Shown here in pieces: positions 44,297-52,776 of a stretch of DNA of 64,000 nucleotides. The translations under genes were made by a program, and so were the position numbers. Origin of the DNA: Thermohalobaculum sp050043005 (GTDB lineage Bacteria > Pseudomonadota > Alphaproteobacteria > Rhodobacterales > Rhodobacteraceae); NCBI GenBank assembly GCA_050043005.1, contig JBHJIZ010000030.1:30394-94393 (forward strand). The letters are read 5' to 3'. Under the pieces are notes generated by a model. The model worked only from the letters and a program-made list of their open reading frames with translations. It made no database searches and was not told the DNA's origin. Position 1 is the first letter of the stretch; the number at the start of each line of letters is the position of its first letter.

Positions 44297-45262
44297 TTGG
44301 ACGCACCCCTGATCGAGACACAAGCGACCGTGGGCGACAGCGCCGCGAAGGCCAAGTCGCGCGCGGCGGGACCGGCGCCTGTCGTACCGCGTGCGATCGG
44401 CACTGTGCGCGTTGCGGCGAAACGCTCAGGCGACCGGACCGTGCTCGACCGGCTCTATCAGAAGGGGTCCGCCAAGGCTCTGCTGCCGCGCACATTCGAA
44501 ACCGGGCTGACTGCTGTACTACTGAATACCTCTGGCGGCGTGACCGGCGGCGACCGGTTTGCCTACACCGCCGATGCGCAGGCGGGATCACACCTTACGT
44601 TGACGACCCAAGCGGCCGAACGCGCCTATCGCGCCCTGCCGGGCCACACCGGCCAGATCGAGACACGGCTGACGGCACATCAGGGCGCGCGGCTGGATTG
44701 GCTCCCGCAAGAGACGATCCTTTTCAACGGTGCTTCGCTGAACCGGAGGTTCGATGTGGATCTCGCCGCCGATGCCACACTACTCGCGGTCGAATCCTTC
44801 ATTCTGGGCCGCACGGCGATGGGCGAAACGGTGCACGACCTGCGCCTGTCGGACCAATGGCGCGTGCGCCGGGACGGCACGCTCGTCTACGCCGATGCGC
44901 TGCGCCTGCACGGCGATGCCGATGCCATTGCGCGCCAGGCCGGGACGCTGGGCGGACACCGCGCCTTCGCGACCATCCTGTTCACAAGCCCGGACGCCGA
45001 CCGGCACCTTGCGCCGCTACGATCCCAGATTGGCGACAGCGGCGGCGCCAGCCTGATCCGCGACGGCGTGCTCGCCGCACGCCTGACCGCCCCTGACGGC
45101 TTTCACCTGCGCAAAGCGCTCATCCCAGCGCTCGAACGCCTGCGCGGCGCCCCACTCCCAAGCCCCTGGAGCATCTGCTGCAACTCACCCCCCGCGAAAA
45201 GGACAAGCTGCTGGTCTCGGTCGCCGCCATGGTCGCGCGCAACCGTCTGGAGCGCGGCGTGA
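44297..45262 (+). CDS. ureD: Urease accessory protein UreD, with abnormal read-through C-terminus
   Basis: UreD (UreH) works with UreF and UreG to load nickel into apo-urease. Conserved features are LLNTSGGVTGGDRF, TTQAAERAYRA, LPQETILFNGA and FILGRTAMGE. The start is TTG 44297 (GTG 44330 is possible). The family normally ends soon after PLPxPWSI, which would put the stop at 45176-45178; here that codon is TGC instead of TGA, so the frame runs 28 codons further in the wrong frame across ureA. If base 45178 were A, UreD would have 293 residues and ureA an ATG start. Confidence 0.85.
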   Translation: MDAPLIETQATVGDSAAKAKSRAAGPAPVVPRAIGTVRVAAKRSGDRTVLDRLYQKGSAKALLPRTFETGLTAVLLNTSGGVTGGDRFAYTADAQAGSHLTLTTQAAERAYRALPGHTGQIETRLTAHQGARLDWLPQETILFNGASLNRRFDVDLAADATLLAVESFILGRTAMGETVHDLRLSDQWRVRRDGTLVYADALRLHGDADAIARQAGTLGGHRAFATILFTSPDADRHLAPLRSQIGDSGGASLIRDGVLAARLTAPDGFHLRKALIPALERLRGAPLPSPWSICCNSPPAKRTSCWSRSPPWSRATVWSAA

Positions 45263-45480
45263 AGCTGAACCATCCGGAGGCGATCGCGCTGATCACCGAC
45301 TATGTGGTCGAGGGTGCGCGCGACGGCCGTTCAGTCGCCGATCTGATGGAGGCAGGCGCCCACGTCATCACCCGCGACCAGTGCATGGAGGGCATCGCCG
45401 AGATGATCCATGACGTCCAGGTCGAGGCCACATTCCCGGACGGAACCAAGCTTGTGACCGTCCACGAGCCGATCCGCTGA
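45178..45480 (+). CDS. ureA: Urease gamma subunit with a non-standard CTG start
   Basis: One of three urease structural subunits (UreA, UreB, UreC). Translated from CTG 45178 it gives exactly 100 residues, the family length, beginning (M)QLTPREKDKLLVSVAAMVA. The core motif is AIALITDYVVEGARDGRSV, with HVITRDQCMEGI following. No ATG, GTG or TTG is available upstream; the first ATG (45229) would remove 17 conserved residues. GGAG lies 6 bases before the CTG. A single base change at 45178 explains both this start and the missing ureD stop. Confidence 0.88.
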   Translation: MQLTPREKDKLLVSVAAMVARNRLERGVKLNHPEAIALITDYVVEGARDGRSVADLMEAGAHVITRDQCMEGIAEMIHDVQVEATFPDGTKLVTVHEPIR

Positions 45481-45608
45481 ACCGATGCGAAACCCGCCCG
45501 AAATCCAGTTAATTGAAAATTACGTGAAGAAAAACATGCGCCGTATCACCTTGGCAGCTTGGGGTTTTGACCACCTTATCCGCCCCCCACAGAAGCGCTG
45601 TTGAGCCG

Positions 45609-45896
45609 ATGGTCCTGGGCATCTTCATCGTCCTGACAATCGTCATCGGCTGGGGCCTGCCGCAGATCCTGATACCCCGCCTGCCGGACGGGATGGCCGT
45701 GCTGATCGCCTCGGTCGCGACCCTCGCCATCGGCGCCGGTGTTGTCTGGGTCGGCGCACAGATCTTTGGCGCACTCGGCATCGAAGAGCCGCAATCCGCG
45801 TTTGACCGTGGCTTCAACGCCTGGAAGCTGATGCTTCTGCTCGCCCCCGCATCCGCCCTGCACGCCCGCAAGACACGCGCGAAGGAGACGTCATGA
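45609..45896 (+). CDS. Small membrane protein in the urease operon, unknown function
   Basis: 95 residues with two hydrophobic helices (about 2-22 and 31-55) and a basic C-terminal tail ending HARKTRAKETS. No known family. ATG 45609 was chosen over a TTG at 45567. Its end overlaps ureB as ATGA, so it is translated with ureB. Similar unassigned small proteins are known between ureA and ureB in related bacteria. Confidence 0.7.
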   Translation: MVLGIFIVLTIVIGWGLPQILIPRLPDGMAVLIASVATLAIGAGVVWVGAQIFGALGIEEPQSAFDRGFNAWKLMLLLAPASALHARKTRAKETS

Positions 45897-46198
45897 TCCC
45901 CGGAGAAATCATCTGCGCCGAGGGCGAGATCGTCCTGAATCAAGGCCGCGAGGCGATCACGATCATGGTCGCAAACACCGGCGACCGCCCGGTGCAAGTC
46001 GGCTCGCACTACCATTTTTCCGAAACAAACGAAGGGCTTAGCTTTGACCGAGAGGCCGCGCGAGGCATGAGGCTCGACATCGCCGCCGGAACCGCGGTCC
46101 GCTTCGAACCCGGCCAATCGCGAGAGGTGCAATTGATCCCGCTGGCTGGTGATCGGAAAGTGTTCGGGTTCAATCTGAAGGTGATGGGGCCGCTGTGA
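45893..46198 (+). CDS. ureB: Urease beta subunit
   Basis: A 101-residue structural subunit with MIPGEIICAEGEIVLN, TGDRPVQVGSHYHF and AARGMRLDIAAGTAVRFEPG. Complete and of normal length. The ATGA overlap couples it to the small membrane protein upstream. The AT-rich gap after it separates it from ureC by about 450 bases, unlike the tight spacing usual in ure operons. Confidence 0.94.
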   Translation: MIPGEIICAEGEIVLNQGREAITIMVANTGDRPVQVGSHYHFSETNEGLSFDREAARGMRLDIAAGTAVRFEPGQSREVQLIPLAGDRKVFGFNLKVMGPL

Positions 46199-46202
46199 AT
46201 GC

Positions 46203-46289
46203 TCACTGTCCAAAGTAGATGCTCAGAATTGCTGCCATTAGACAAAGTGCTAAACCGACGGCATTCAACCATAGTGGAAACGTGCTCAT
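46203..46289 (-). CDS. Possible 28-residue membrane microprotein, antisense to the ure operon
   Basis: A minus-strand frame MSTFPLWLNAVGLALCLMAA followed by ILSIYFGQ and TGA. GAGG lies 6 bases before the ATG. The peptide is essentially one transmembrane helix flanked by short polar ends. It lies in the AT-rich ureB-ureC gap. The composition and ribosome binding site favour a real gene, but so short a frame can occur by chance. Confidence 0.35.
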   Translation of the reverse strand: MSTFPLWLNAVGLALCLMAAILSIYFGQ

Positions 46290-46455
46290 GTTTCGCCTCG
46301 TTAAGTTTCGACCTGAGCAATCAAATTGTTCACGCAACACGGCAGATCAACAACAATTTTCTATACAATCAGTTATATAAGTCTTTCAGATCAATAGGTT
46401 GGTTGTCATTTTGTCTGCAAGTTTGCAGTTTTTGAAACATTTTGTGATCGAGATA
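46290..46455. other. AT-rich segment in the ureB-ureC gap
   Basis: Markedly lower GC than both flanks. It contains an inverted repeat AAATTGTT (46323-46330) and AACAATTT (46352-46359) with 21 bases between, plus TATA-like runs at 46360-46380. It may hold a promoter for the ureC half of the operon and/or for the minus-strand microprotein. Confidence 0.4.
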
Positions 46456-46629
46456 ATGCCCAACGAACCGCAATCCACATCCAATGGCCGCACGGTCCAG
46501 CTCAGCGACAAGTCGCCGGGCACACAGCGGGCGTTCAAGTGGTTCTTTCGCATTCTCTACGGCTGGATCGCGCTCGTCCTGATCGGCGTCGTGATCTCGG
46601 TCCTGCTCGACATCTGGTTCCCCGCCTGA
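46456..46629 (+). CDS. Small single-helix membrane protein before ureC
   Basis: 57 residues: a polar N-terminal half (MPNEPQSTSNGRTVQLSDK) and one C-terminal transmembrane helix (about 30-52, ILYGWIALVLIGVVISVLLD). No known family. ATG 46456 was preferred to an upstream start at 46399. It ends 21 bases before ureC on the same strand. Function unknown. Confidence 0.6.
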   Translation: MPNEPQSTSNGRTVQLSDKSPGTQRAFKWFFRILYGWIALVLIGVVISVLLDIWFPA

Positions 46630-46650
46630 CACGACACAGGGAGACAACAC

Positions 46651-48360
46651 ATGCCTACCTCAATCGCCCGCCAATCCTATGCCGCCATGTTCGGGCCAAC
46701 GACTGGCGACAAGGTACGCCTGGCAGATACCGAACTGTTCATCGAGGTTGAGAAAGATCTCACAACCTACGGAGAAGAAGTCAAATTCGGCGGTGGAAAG
46801 GTCATCCGTGACGGCATGGGCCAGTCCCAGGTCACCCGCGCGGACGGAGCCGTCGACACCGTGATCACCAATGCGCTGATCGTTGACCATACTGGCATCT
46901 ACAAGGCCGATGTCGGCCTGAAGGACGGGCGCATCGTCGGCATCGGCAAGGCGGGCAACCCTGATACTCAGCCGAACGTCGACATCATTGTCGGCCCCGG
47001 AACCGAAGCCCTTGCCGGAGAAGGGAAAATTCTGACCGCAGGCGGGTTCGACGCACACATCCATTTCATCTGCCCGCAGCAGATCGAGGACGCGCTGCAC
47101 TCTGGTGTGACCACCATGCTGGGCGGCGGCACGGGCCCGGCGCATGGCACGCTCGCGACCACCTGTACGCCCGGCCCATGGCACATCGGGCGGATGATCC
47201 AGGCGATGGACGGCCTGCCGGTCAATATCGGCCTGTCCTGCAAGGGCAATGCCTCGCAGCCCGCCGCTCTGGTCGAAATGGTCAAGGCCGGTGCCTGCGC
47301 GATGAAACTGCACGAGGACTGGGGCACGACGCCTGGCGCCATCGACTGCTGCCTCTCGGTCGCCGACGACATGGACGTGCAGGTGATGATCCACACCGAC
47401 ACGCTGAACGAGAGCGGCTTTGTCGAAAACACCGTCGCCGCCATGAAAGGGCGCACCATTCACGCCTTCCATACCGAGGGCGCGGGCGGTGGCCATGCCC
47501 CTGATATCATTAAGGTTTGTGGCGAAGACTTCGTGATCCCCAGTTCGACCAATCCGACGCGGCCGTTCACGGTCAACACGGTGGACGAGCATCTGGACAT
47601 GCTGATGGTCTGCCACCACCTCGACAAGTCGATCCCCGAGGATGTGGCCTTCGCCGAGAGCCGCATCCGGCGCGAGACCATTGCCGCCGAGGATATCCTG
47701 CACGACATGGGCGCGTTCTCGATCATTGCATCGGACAGTCAGGCCATGGGCCGGGTCGGTGAGGTCCTGATCCGCACATGGCAGACAGCCGACAAGATGA
47801 AGCGTCAGCGCGGGCGTCTGGCCGAGGAAACCGGCGAAAACGACAACCTCCGCGTCCGCCGCTACATCGCCAAGTACACCATCAACCCGGCGGTTGCCCA
47901 CGGCATCAGCCACGAAATCGGCAGCATCGAAGTCGGTAAGCGCGCTGATCTATGCCTTTGGAATACGGCGTTTTTCGGCGTCAAGCCCGAGATGGTGCTG
48001 ATCGGCGGCACCATTGCCTGCGCTCAGATGGGCGACCCGAATGCCTCGATCCCAACGCCGCAGCCGGTCTATACCCGCCCGATGTTCGGCGCGTTCGGCA
48101 AATCGCTGACCGCATCCTCGGTGGTCTTCGTGTCTGAGGCGGCGCAAGCCGAAGCGATCGGCGCCAGCCTGGGCATCGAGAAGGACACCGTGGCCGTCAA
48201 GAACACCCGAAACACTGGCAAGCACTCGATGGTCCTGAACGATGCGACGCCAGAAATTGAAGTGCATCCAGAGACTTACGAGGTCCGCGCCAACGGAGAG
48301 TTGCTGACTTGCGAACCGGCGGAGGTCCTGCCGATGGCTCAACGCTACTTCATGTTCTGA
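46651..48360 (+). CDS. ureC: Urease alpha subunit (catalytic)
   Basis: A 569-residue nickel amidohydrolase that hydrolyses urea to ammonia and carbamate. The carbamylated Lys is in CAMKLHEDWGTTPG, and metal-site histidines lie in GGFDAHIHFICPQQ and in IHTDTLNESGF and HAFHTEGAGGGHAPD. The mobile flap Cys-His is in MVCHHLDKSIPEDVAFAESR. All key residues are present. The start follows GGGAGA. ureE begins 2 bases after the stop. Confidence 0.97.
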   Translation: MPTSIARQSYAAMFGPTTGDKVRLADTELFIEVEKDLTTYGEEVKFGGGKVIRDGMGQSQVTRADGAVDTVITNALIVDHTGIYKADVGLKDGRIVGIGKAGNPDTQPNVDIIVGPGTEALAGEGKILTAGGFDAHIHFICPQQIEDALHSGVTTMLGGGTGPAHGTLATTCTPGPWHIGRMIQAMDGLPVNIGLSCKGNASQPAALVEMVKAGACAMKLHEDWGTTPGAIDCCLSVADDMDVQVMIHTDTLNESGFVENTVAAMKGRTIHAFHTEGAGGGHAPDIIKVCGEDFVIPSSTNPTRPFTVNTVDEHLDMLMVCHHLDKSIPEDVAFAESRIRRETIAAEDILHDMGAFSIIASDSQAMGRVGEVLIRTWQTADKMKRQRGRLAEETGENDNLRVRRYIAKYTINPAVAHGISHEIGSIEVGKRADLCLWNTAFFGVKPEMVLIGGTIACAQMGDPNASIPTPQPVYTRPMFGAFGKSLTASSVVFVSEAAQAEAIGASLGIEKDTVAVKNTRNTGKHSMVLNDATPEIEVHPETYEVRANGELLTCEPAEVLPMAQRYFMF

Positions 48361-48362
48361 CA

Positions 48363-48821
48363 ATGGAAACCGCGGAACTGGACTATGAAGGGCGCTATCT
48401 TCGCAGGCGCGTCATCGCGTGCGCTTCCGGGCGCGAGCTGCTGATTGCCCTGCCCGAAGCACGCGCGCTTTCGGATGGCGAGCGAATCTCGGCGGCTGAC
48501 GGGACACCGCTGGTTATCTGCGCTGCGGTGGAACCGCTGACAGAGGTGCGTGGACAAACGCTGCCCCGGCTCGCCTGGCATATCGGAAACCGGCACACGC
48601 CCTGTCAGGTCGAGACGGACCGTCTGCTGATCCAACGGGACCATGTGCTCGAGGACATGCTGCGACAACTCGGGGCGCAGATCGCCCATGTCGAGGAACC
48701 GTTTCAACCCGAGGGCGGGGCCTACGGGCATGGCCGCACGCACGGTCATTCGCACTCGCACGACCCGCATACCGATCCCAACGCGCACATCCCGCACCGG
48801 CACGGACACACCCATGGATGA
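48363..48821 (+). CDS. ureE: Urease accessory protein UreE (nickel chaperone)
   Basis: A 152-residue nickel donor with an N-terminal peptide-binding domain (LDYEGRYLRRRVIACASGRELLI), a central metal domain (LAWHIGNRHTPCQVETDRLLIQRDHVLEDML), and a His-rich C-terminal tail (about 121-152, 12 His) typical of the metal-storing UreE forms. ATG 48363 follows ureC directly. The end overlaps ureF by 8 bases. Confidence 0.93.
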   Translation: METAELDYEGRYLRRRVIACASGRELLIALPEARALSDGERISAADGTPLVICAAVEPLTEVRGQTLPRLAWHIGNRHTPCQVETDRLLIQRDHVLEDMLRQLGAQIAHVEEPFQPEGGAYGHGRTHGHSHSHDPHTDPNAHIPHRHGHTHG

Positions 48822-49467
48822 GGGCCTCTACAAGCTAACCTCGTGGCTTTCCCCAGCCTACCCGGTCGGTGCCTACACCTACAGCCACGGGCTGGAGTGG
48901 GCAATTCATGCCGGTGACGTCGGCGACGCATCGACGGCTGAAAGCTGGATCGCTGCGTGTCTGGAGCACGGTGCAGGACGCAGTGACGCGATCCTGCTGG
49001 TCCAGGATCATGGTGCGGCATCGGCGGGGGACTCCACGTATCTCCGTGAAGTTTCGGAACTCGCGTTTGCGCTTGCGCCGTCTTCCGAGCGCCTGCTGGA
49101 ACCCAAGGCGCAGGGAGCAGCCTTTTCCGAGGTCACGCAAACAGCCTGGGGCGCCGACGCGTGGACCCGCTCGCCCTACACGGTCGCCCTGGGCGCCGCC
49201 GCCGCGCAGCATGGCATCCCCGCCAAACAAACGGTCGAGATGTTCCTGCACGCCTATGCTTCAAACCTCGTGTCCGCCTGTGTCCGGCTCGTGCCTCTCG
49301 GTCAGAGCGAGGGCCAGCAGATCATTGCACACCTGATGCCCCTGGTAGAGATGGTGTCAGCCGAGGCGCTGACCTCGGATCTCGACGATCTTGGCAGCAT
49401 TGCAATTCGTGCCGACATCGCCAGCATGAAACATGAAACTCAGGACGTGAGGCTTTTCCGGTCATGA
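48814..49467 (+). CDS. ureF: Urease accessory protein UreF
   Basis: A 217-residue all-helical activation-complex protein: LTSWLSPAYPVGAYTYSHGLEWAI near the N-terminus and VKQTVEMF-like AKQTVEMFLHAYASNLVSACVRLVPLGQSEGQQII. With UreD and UreG it forms the GTP-dependent nickel-loading complex. ATG 48814 overlaps the UreE tail; the longer upstream frame lies inside ureE. Confidence 0.93.
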   Translation: MDEGLYKLTSWLSPAYPVGAYTYSHGLEWAIHAGDVGDASTAESWIAACLEHGAGRSDAILLVQDHGAASAGDSTYLREVSELAFALAPSSERLLEPKAQGAAFSEVTQTAWGADAWTRSPYTVALGAAAAQHGIPAKQTVEMFLHAYASNLVSACVRLVPLGQSEGQQIIAHLMPLVEMVSAEALTSDLDDLGSIAIRADIASMKHETQDVRLFRS

Positions 49468-49847
49468 GTGACGACAGCTATGAACTCGGTCAGAAGCTTG
49501 CCGAGGACTTCAACCCCGGCATGGAAGCCGCGCTCAAGGGCCGGTACGACGCGCTGGTCCCCGGACTTTCCAAATCGGTCGTGGATTTCGCCTGGGGCCA
49601 GCAATACGGGCGCGAGGGTTTGGATACCAAGACCCGGTGGCTGGCGACAGTCGCCGCTCTGACGGCACTCGGCGGGCAGACGAGGCCGCAGTTGAAGGTG
49701 AACATCGCCTCTGCGTTGCGGGCTGGTGCGACCCGGCGCGAGATCGGCGAGGTGATCTGGCAGATGGCGCTCTATGGCGGGTTTCCGGCGGCCATCAATG
49801 GGTTGAACGCAGCACTCGAAGTGTTTGAGGAACAAGACAATGCCTAG
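49464..49847 (+). CDS. Carboxymuconolactone decarboxylase-family protein inside the ure operon
   Basis: A 127-residue single CMD/AhpD-fold domain (KTRWLATVAALTALGGQTRPQLKVNIASALRAG, then EVIWQMALYGGFPAAINGLNAAL). It contains no Cys, so it lacks the AhpD peroxidase pair and may be a decarboxylase-type or non-enzymatic member. It overlaps ureF as ATGA and ureG by 8 bases, so it is translationally embedded in the urease operon. Its role there is unknown. Confidence 0.85.
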   Translation: MSDDSYELGQKLAEDFNPGMEAALKGRYDALVPGLSKSVVDFAWGQQYGREGLDTKTRWLATVAALTALGGQTRPQLKVNIASALRAGATRREIGEVIWQMALYGGFPAAINGLNAALEVFEEQDNA

Positions 49848-50496
49848 TCCAAACGGCCCGCTTCGGGTTGGTATCGGCGGTCCCGTCGGCGCCGGAAAGA
49901 CCACCCTGCCCGCAGCACTTTGCAAGGCGCTGCGCGATGACTACTCCGTGGCCGCCATCACGAACGACATTTACACGCGCGAGGATGCCGAAGCGCTGAT
50001 GCGTCTGCAAGCGCTGCCACTGGACCGGATCAAGGGGGTCGAGACCGGGGGCTGCCCGCACACCGCGATCCGCGAAGCCGCCTCGATCAACCTTGCTGCG
50101 GTGGCAGAGCTACGGGCCGCGCACCCGGACCTCGACATCGTGCTGATCGAAAGCGGCGGCGACAACCTTTCGGCCACGTTCTCTCCGGAACTGGCGGATC
50201 TGACGATCTACGTGATCGACGTCGCCGCGGGCGAAGAGATCCCGCGCAAAGGTGGTCCCGCGATCACACGCTCGGATCTCCTAGTAATCAACAAGACCGA
50301 TCTGGCGCCGCATGTGGGCGCGTCACTCGAGGTTATGGATCGGGATGCCCGGAAGATGCGCGGCGACCGTCCGTTTTGCTTCACGCGCCTCCGCGACGGC
50401 GAGGGCGTCGACACGATCGGCGCTTTCATTCTAAGTGCGGGCGGAGTGCCGCAGCCAACGGCGGATCATCCAACTGGCACGCATCAGCCAGCTTAA
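49840..50496 (+). CDS. ureG: Urease accessory GTPase UreG
   Basis: A 218-residue SIMIBI GTPase that powers nickel insertion. Walker A is GGPVGAGKTTL (about 13-23), the nickel-binding CPH is at 72-74 in ETGGCPHTAIRE, ESGGDNLSATFSPEL is the switch region, and NKTDLAPHVGA is the guanine-specificity motif. ATG 49840 has GAGGAAC upstream; the TTG at 49825 is not needed. It is convergent with mtlK only 13 bases away. Confidence 0.95.
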   Translation: MPSPNGPLRVGIGGPVGAGKTTLPAALCKALRDDYSVAAITNDIYTREDAEALMRLQALPLDRIKGVETGGCPHTAIREAASINLAAVAELRAAHPDLDIVLIESGGDNLSATFSPELADLTIYVIDVAAGEEIPRKGGPAITRSDLLVINKTDLAPHVGASLEVMDRDARKMRGDRPFCFTRLRDGEGVDTIGAFILSAGGVPQPTADHPTGTHQPA

Positions 50497-50509
50497 GGCA
50501 ACGCCTCGA

Positions 50510-52006
50510 TCACTCGGCAAGATAGGCCTGAAGCGCCGTGCGAAGGCCCTTGGCATGGATCAGGTTCAGCCAATTTGAGAATTGCCATGCAAAACCGGTG
50601 TGATCCGAGAGATCACCGTAAAACTCGGACATCGCGAGCCACGCTGACGGATCCTTCCGGGCGGCGTGCGCTCGAGCACTCAGCATCTTCCAGTTCGGAT
50701 CGTTGTCCGCAATCGCGCTTCCGTCTTCTCGGATACCGAAGCAGTATCGCGCCCACGCAGCCGAGACGAACGCGAGCCCGTTCGTCGGTGTTCCACGGGA
50801 CAACCCCTCGCGGATCGACGGAACAATGAACCCAGGGTGGCGCGAGGATCCGTCAAAGGCCACCCTGCGGGTCGTATCGGCAATTGCTGAGTTGGAGAAA
50901 CGGCCCTCGATCTGGGCAAGATAATCCAGCGACGAGCATCCGGGCACCGGGGCGACATTCGGAGCAACCTCGTTTGTCACAACCTTTCGCAGCAACCCCG
51001 CGATCTGCGGATGCGCCATCGCGTCGGCAATCGTACGGATCCCGAGAAGCTCTGCTGAATTTGCAATGATCTGGTGTCCGCCGTTCAGGATACGGATCTT
51101 CATCGTCTCGTAGGCATGGACGGCCGGCGAGAAGGTGACGCCGACATGCTCCAACGGCGGGCGCCCAGCACAGAACGCATCCTCGACGACCCATTGACGA
51201 AAGCTTTCATGCGTCACGGGGCATGAGTCCTGAAGACCGAATTCCCGGGCGAGCGCGATCTCTCCGGGTCCGGTCGCGGGAACGATGCAGTCTACCATGG
51301 AGTTTGGAAACGTGCAGGCCTCGCCGATCCAATCCGCCAGATCAGCATCCACTAGTCCGGCCAACGACAGGACCGTTTGGCGCAAGAGCCTGCCATTGCC
51401 CTGGAGATTGTCGCAGGACAACGCCGTGAAAGGGCCAATGCCGTCGGCGCGCCGCCGCTTGAGCGCGGCAATCATGGCGCCAAACGCAGTCCTGGGTTTC
51501 TCCGGGTGCGCAGCATCGTGCTGAATGTCTGGGTGTTTCGCATCGAACGCGCCCGTTGCGGGATCGACATAGTATCCGCCCTCGGTCACGGTCAGTGAGA
51601 CGATCCGGATGTCCGGCGCAGCCATCCTGTCCATCAACCCTGCATTGGTTTCTTCGACCGGAACAAAGTCGATCATCGGCCCAGTCACCTCGGCCGAGGT
51701 TCCTGCGGCGTCGAGTTCGATCAGCGTCGTGAGCCAGTCCTGCGCGGACAGCCTTGACCGCTGGATCGCGTCGGCGGGGCGCACGCCAGCGCCGATGATG
51801 GCCCAGTCATACGCCTGCCCGGCCTGCATCAGGCGATGTATGTACCACGCCTGGTGAGCGCGGTGAAAGTTGCCCAGGCCAATGTGGACAATGCCGGGCG
51901 TCAGCTTCGATCTGTCATAACTCGGCACGACGGCGCGGTCAGAAACCGCGTTCAACGCGTCGTCGCTCAGCGCTATGAGGTTTTTGTCGCCGCCCACTTC
52001 GGCCAT
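50510..52006 (-). CDS. mtlK: Mannitol 2-dehydrogenase
   Basis: A 498-residue polyol-specific long-chain dehydrogenase/reductase that oxidises D-mannitol (and often arabinitol or sorbitol) to the ketose. N-terminal NAD domain with IVHIGLGNFHRAHQAWYIH, and a C-terminal domain with MKIRILNGGHQIIA, the catalytic Lys region of the family. ATG 52006 overlaps the smoS stop. Last gene of the smo operon, in the same order as in R. sphaeroides. Confidence 0.93.
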   Translation of the reverse strand: MAEVGGDKNLIALSDDALNAVSDRAVVPSYDRSKLTPGIVHIGLGNFHRAHQAWYIHRLMQAGQAYDWAIIGAGVRPADAIQRSRLSAQDWLTTLIELDAAGTSAEVTGPMIDFVPVEETNAGLMDRMAAPDIRIVSLTVTEGGYYVDPATGAFDAKHPDIQHDAAHPEKPRTAFGAMIAALKRRRADGIGPFTALSCDNLQGNGRLLRQTVLSLAGLVDADLADWIGEACTFPNSMVDCIVPATGPGEIALAREFGLQDSCPVTHESFRQWVVEDAFCAGRPPLEHVGVTFSPAVHAYETMKIRILNGGHQIIANSAELLGIRTIADAMAHPQIAGLLRKVVTNEVAPNVAPVPGCSSLDYLAQIEGRFSNSAIADTTRRVAFDGSSRHPGFIVPSIREGLSRGTPTNGLAFVSAAWARYCFGIREDGSAIADNDPNWKMLSARAHAARKDPSAWLAMSEFYGDLSDHTGFAWQFSNWLNLIHAKGLRTALQAYLAE

Positions 52007-52776
52007 CAACTCATCCACTGCCCACCATCCACGTTGTAGCATTGGGCCACGATGTATTCGGCCTCGTCGCTTGCAAGAAAGACCGCCATGCCGGTCAGGT
52101 CATCGGCCGTTCCCATCCGGCCATGCGGGACTGACTCGCTGACCTCGCGCTTCTTCTGGCCAGGGGCCTTACCTTCGTATTTCGCGAAGAAGGCATCGAC
52201 GCCGTCCCAGTGCTCGCCATCCACAACCCCGGGAGCAATGGCATTCACGTTGATGCCGTGCTTGATCAGGTTCAGTCCTGCGGATTGCGTCAAGCTGATC
52301 ACCGCCGCCTTCGTCGCGCAATAAACCGCGACCAGCGGCTCACCACGGCGCCCAGCCTGGCTCGCGATGTTGATGATGCGCCCCTTGACCCGGCGTTCGA
52401 TCATGTGACGCGCAACCGCCTGCAGCGTGAACAGTGTTCCGGCAACGTTGATATTGAAGACCCGCGCATAGTCCGCCCGGTCGATCTCGACAATCGGTGC
52501 CGCTGTGAAGATCGCCGCGTTGTTGATCAGGATGTCGATCTGGCCATGCGCTTCCACCGATGTCGCAATGGCGGAGTCGATGCTGTCCTGTTGGGTCACG
52601 TCCAGTTCGACAGCAATCGCGCCATCTCCGATATCGGCGACCGTATCAAGCGCTCGTTCAAGATCGATGTCGCCGATGGACACGCGCGCGCCTTCCCGCA
52701 CGTAAGCCTCGGCAAAGGCACGCCCGATCCCGCGGGCCGCACCTGTTATCAGGGCCGACTTGCCCTCAAGCCTCAA
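52006..52776 (-). CDS. smoS: Sorbitol (L-iditol) 2-dehydrogenase, SDR family
   Basis: 256 residues, the same length as R. sphaeroides sorbitol dehydrogenase. Cofactor loop TGAARGIG (11-18), INNAA (84-88), catalytic Ser139, Tyr152 and Lys156 (VYCATKAA). It oxidises D-glucitol to D-fructose. It sits between smoK and mtlK, with overlapping ends on both sides, so the operon is tightly coupled. Confidence 0.93.
   Translation of the reverse strand: MRLEGKSALITGAARGIGRAFAEAYVREGARVSIGDIDLERALDTVADIGDGAIAVELDVTQQDSIDSAIATSVEAHGQIDILINNAAIFTAAPIVEIDRADYARVFNINVAGTLFTLQAVARHMIERRVKGRIINIASQAGRRGEPLVAVYCATKAAVISLTQSAGLNLIKHGINVNAIAPGVVDGEHWDGVDAFFAKYEGKAPGQKKREVSESVPHGRMGTADDLTGMAVFLASDEAEYIVAQCYNVDGGQWMS

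Noticed and set aside
46199..46435. 78-codon plus-strand frame in the ureB-ureC gap
   Set aside because: It starts directly at the ureB stop without a ribosome binding site and shows no protein-like composition.
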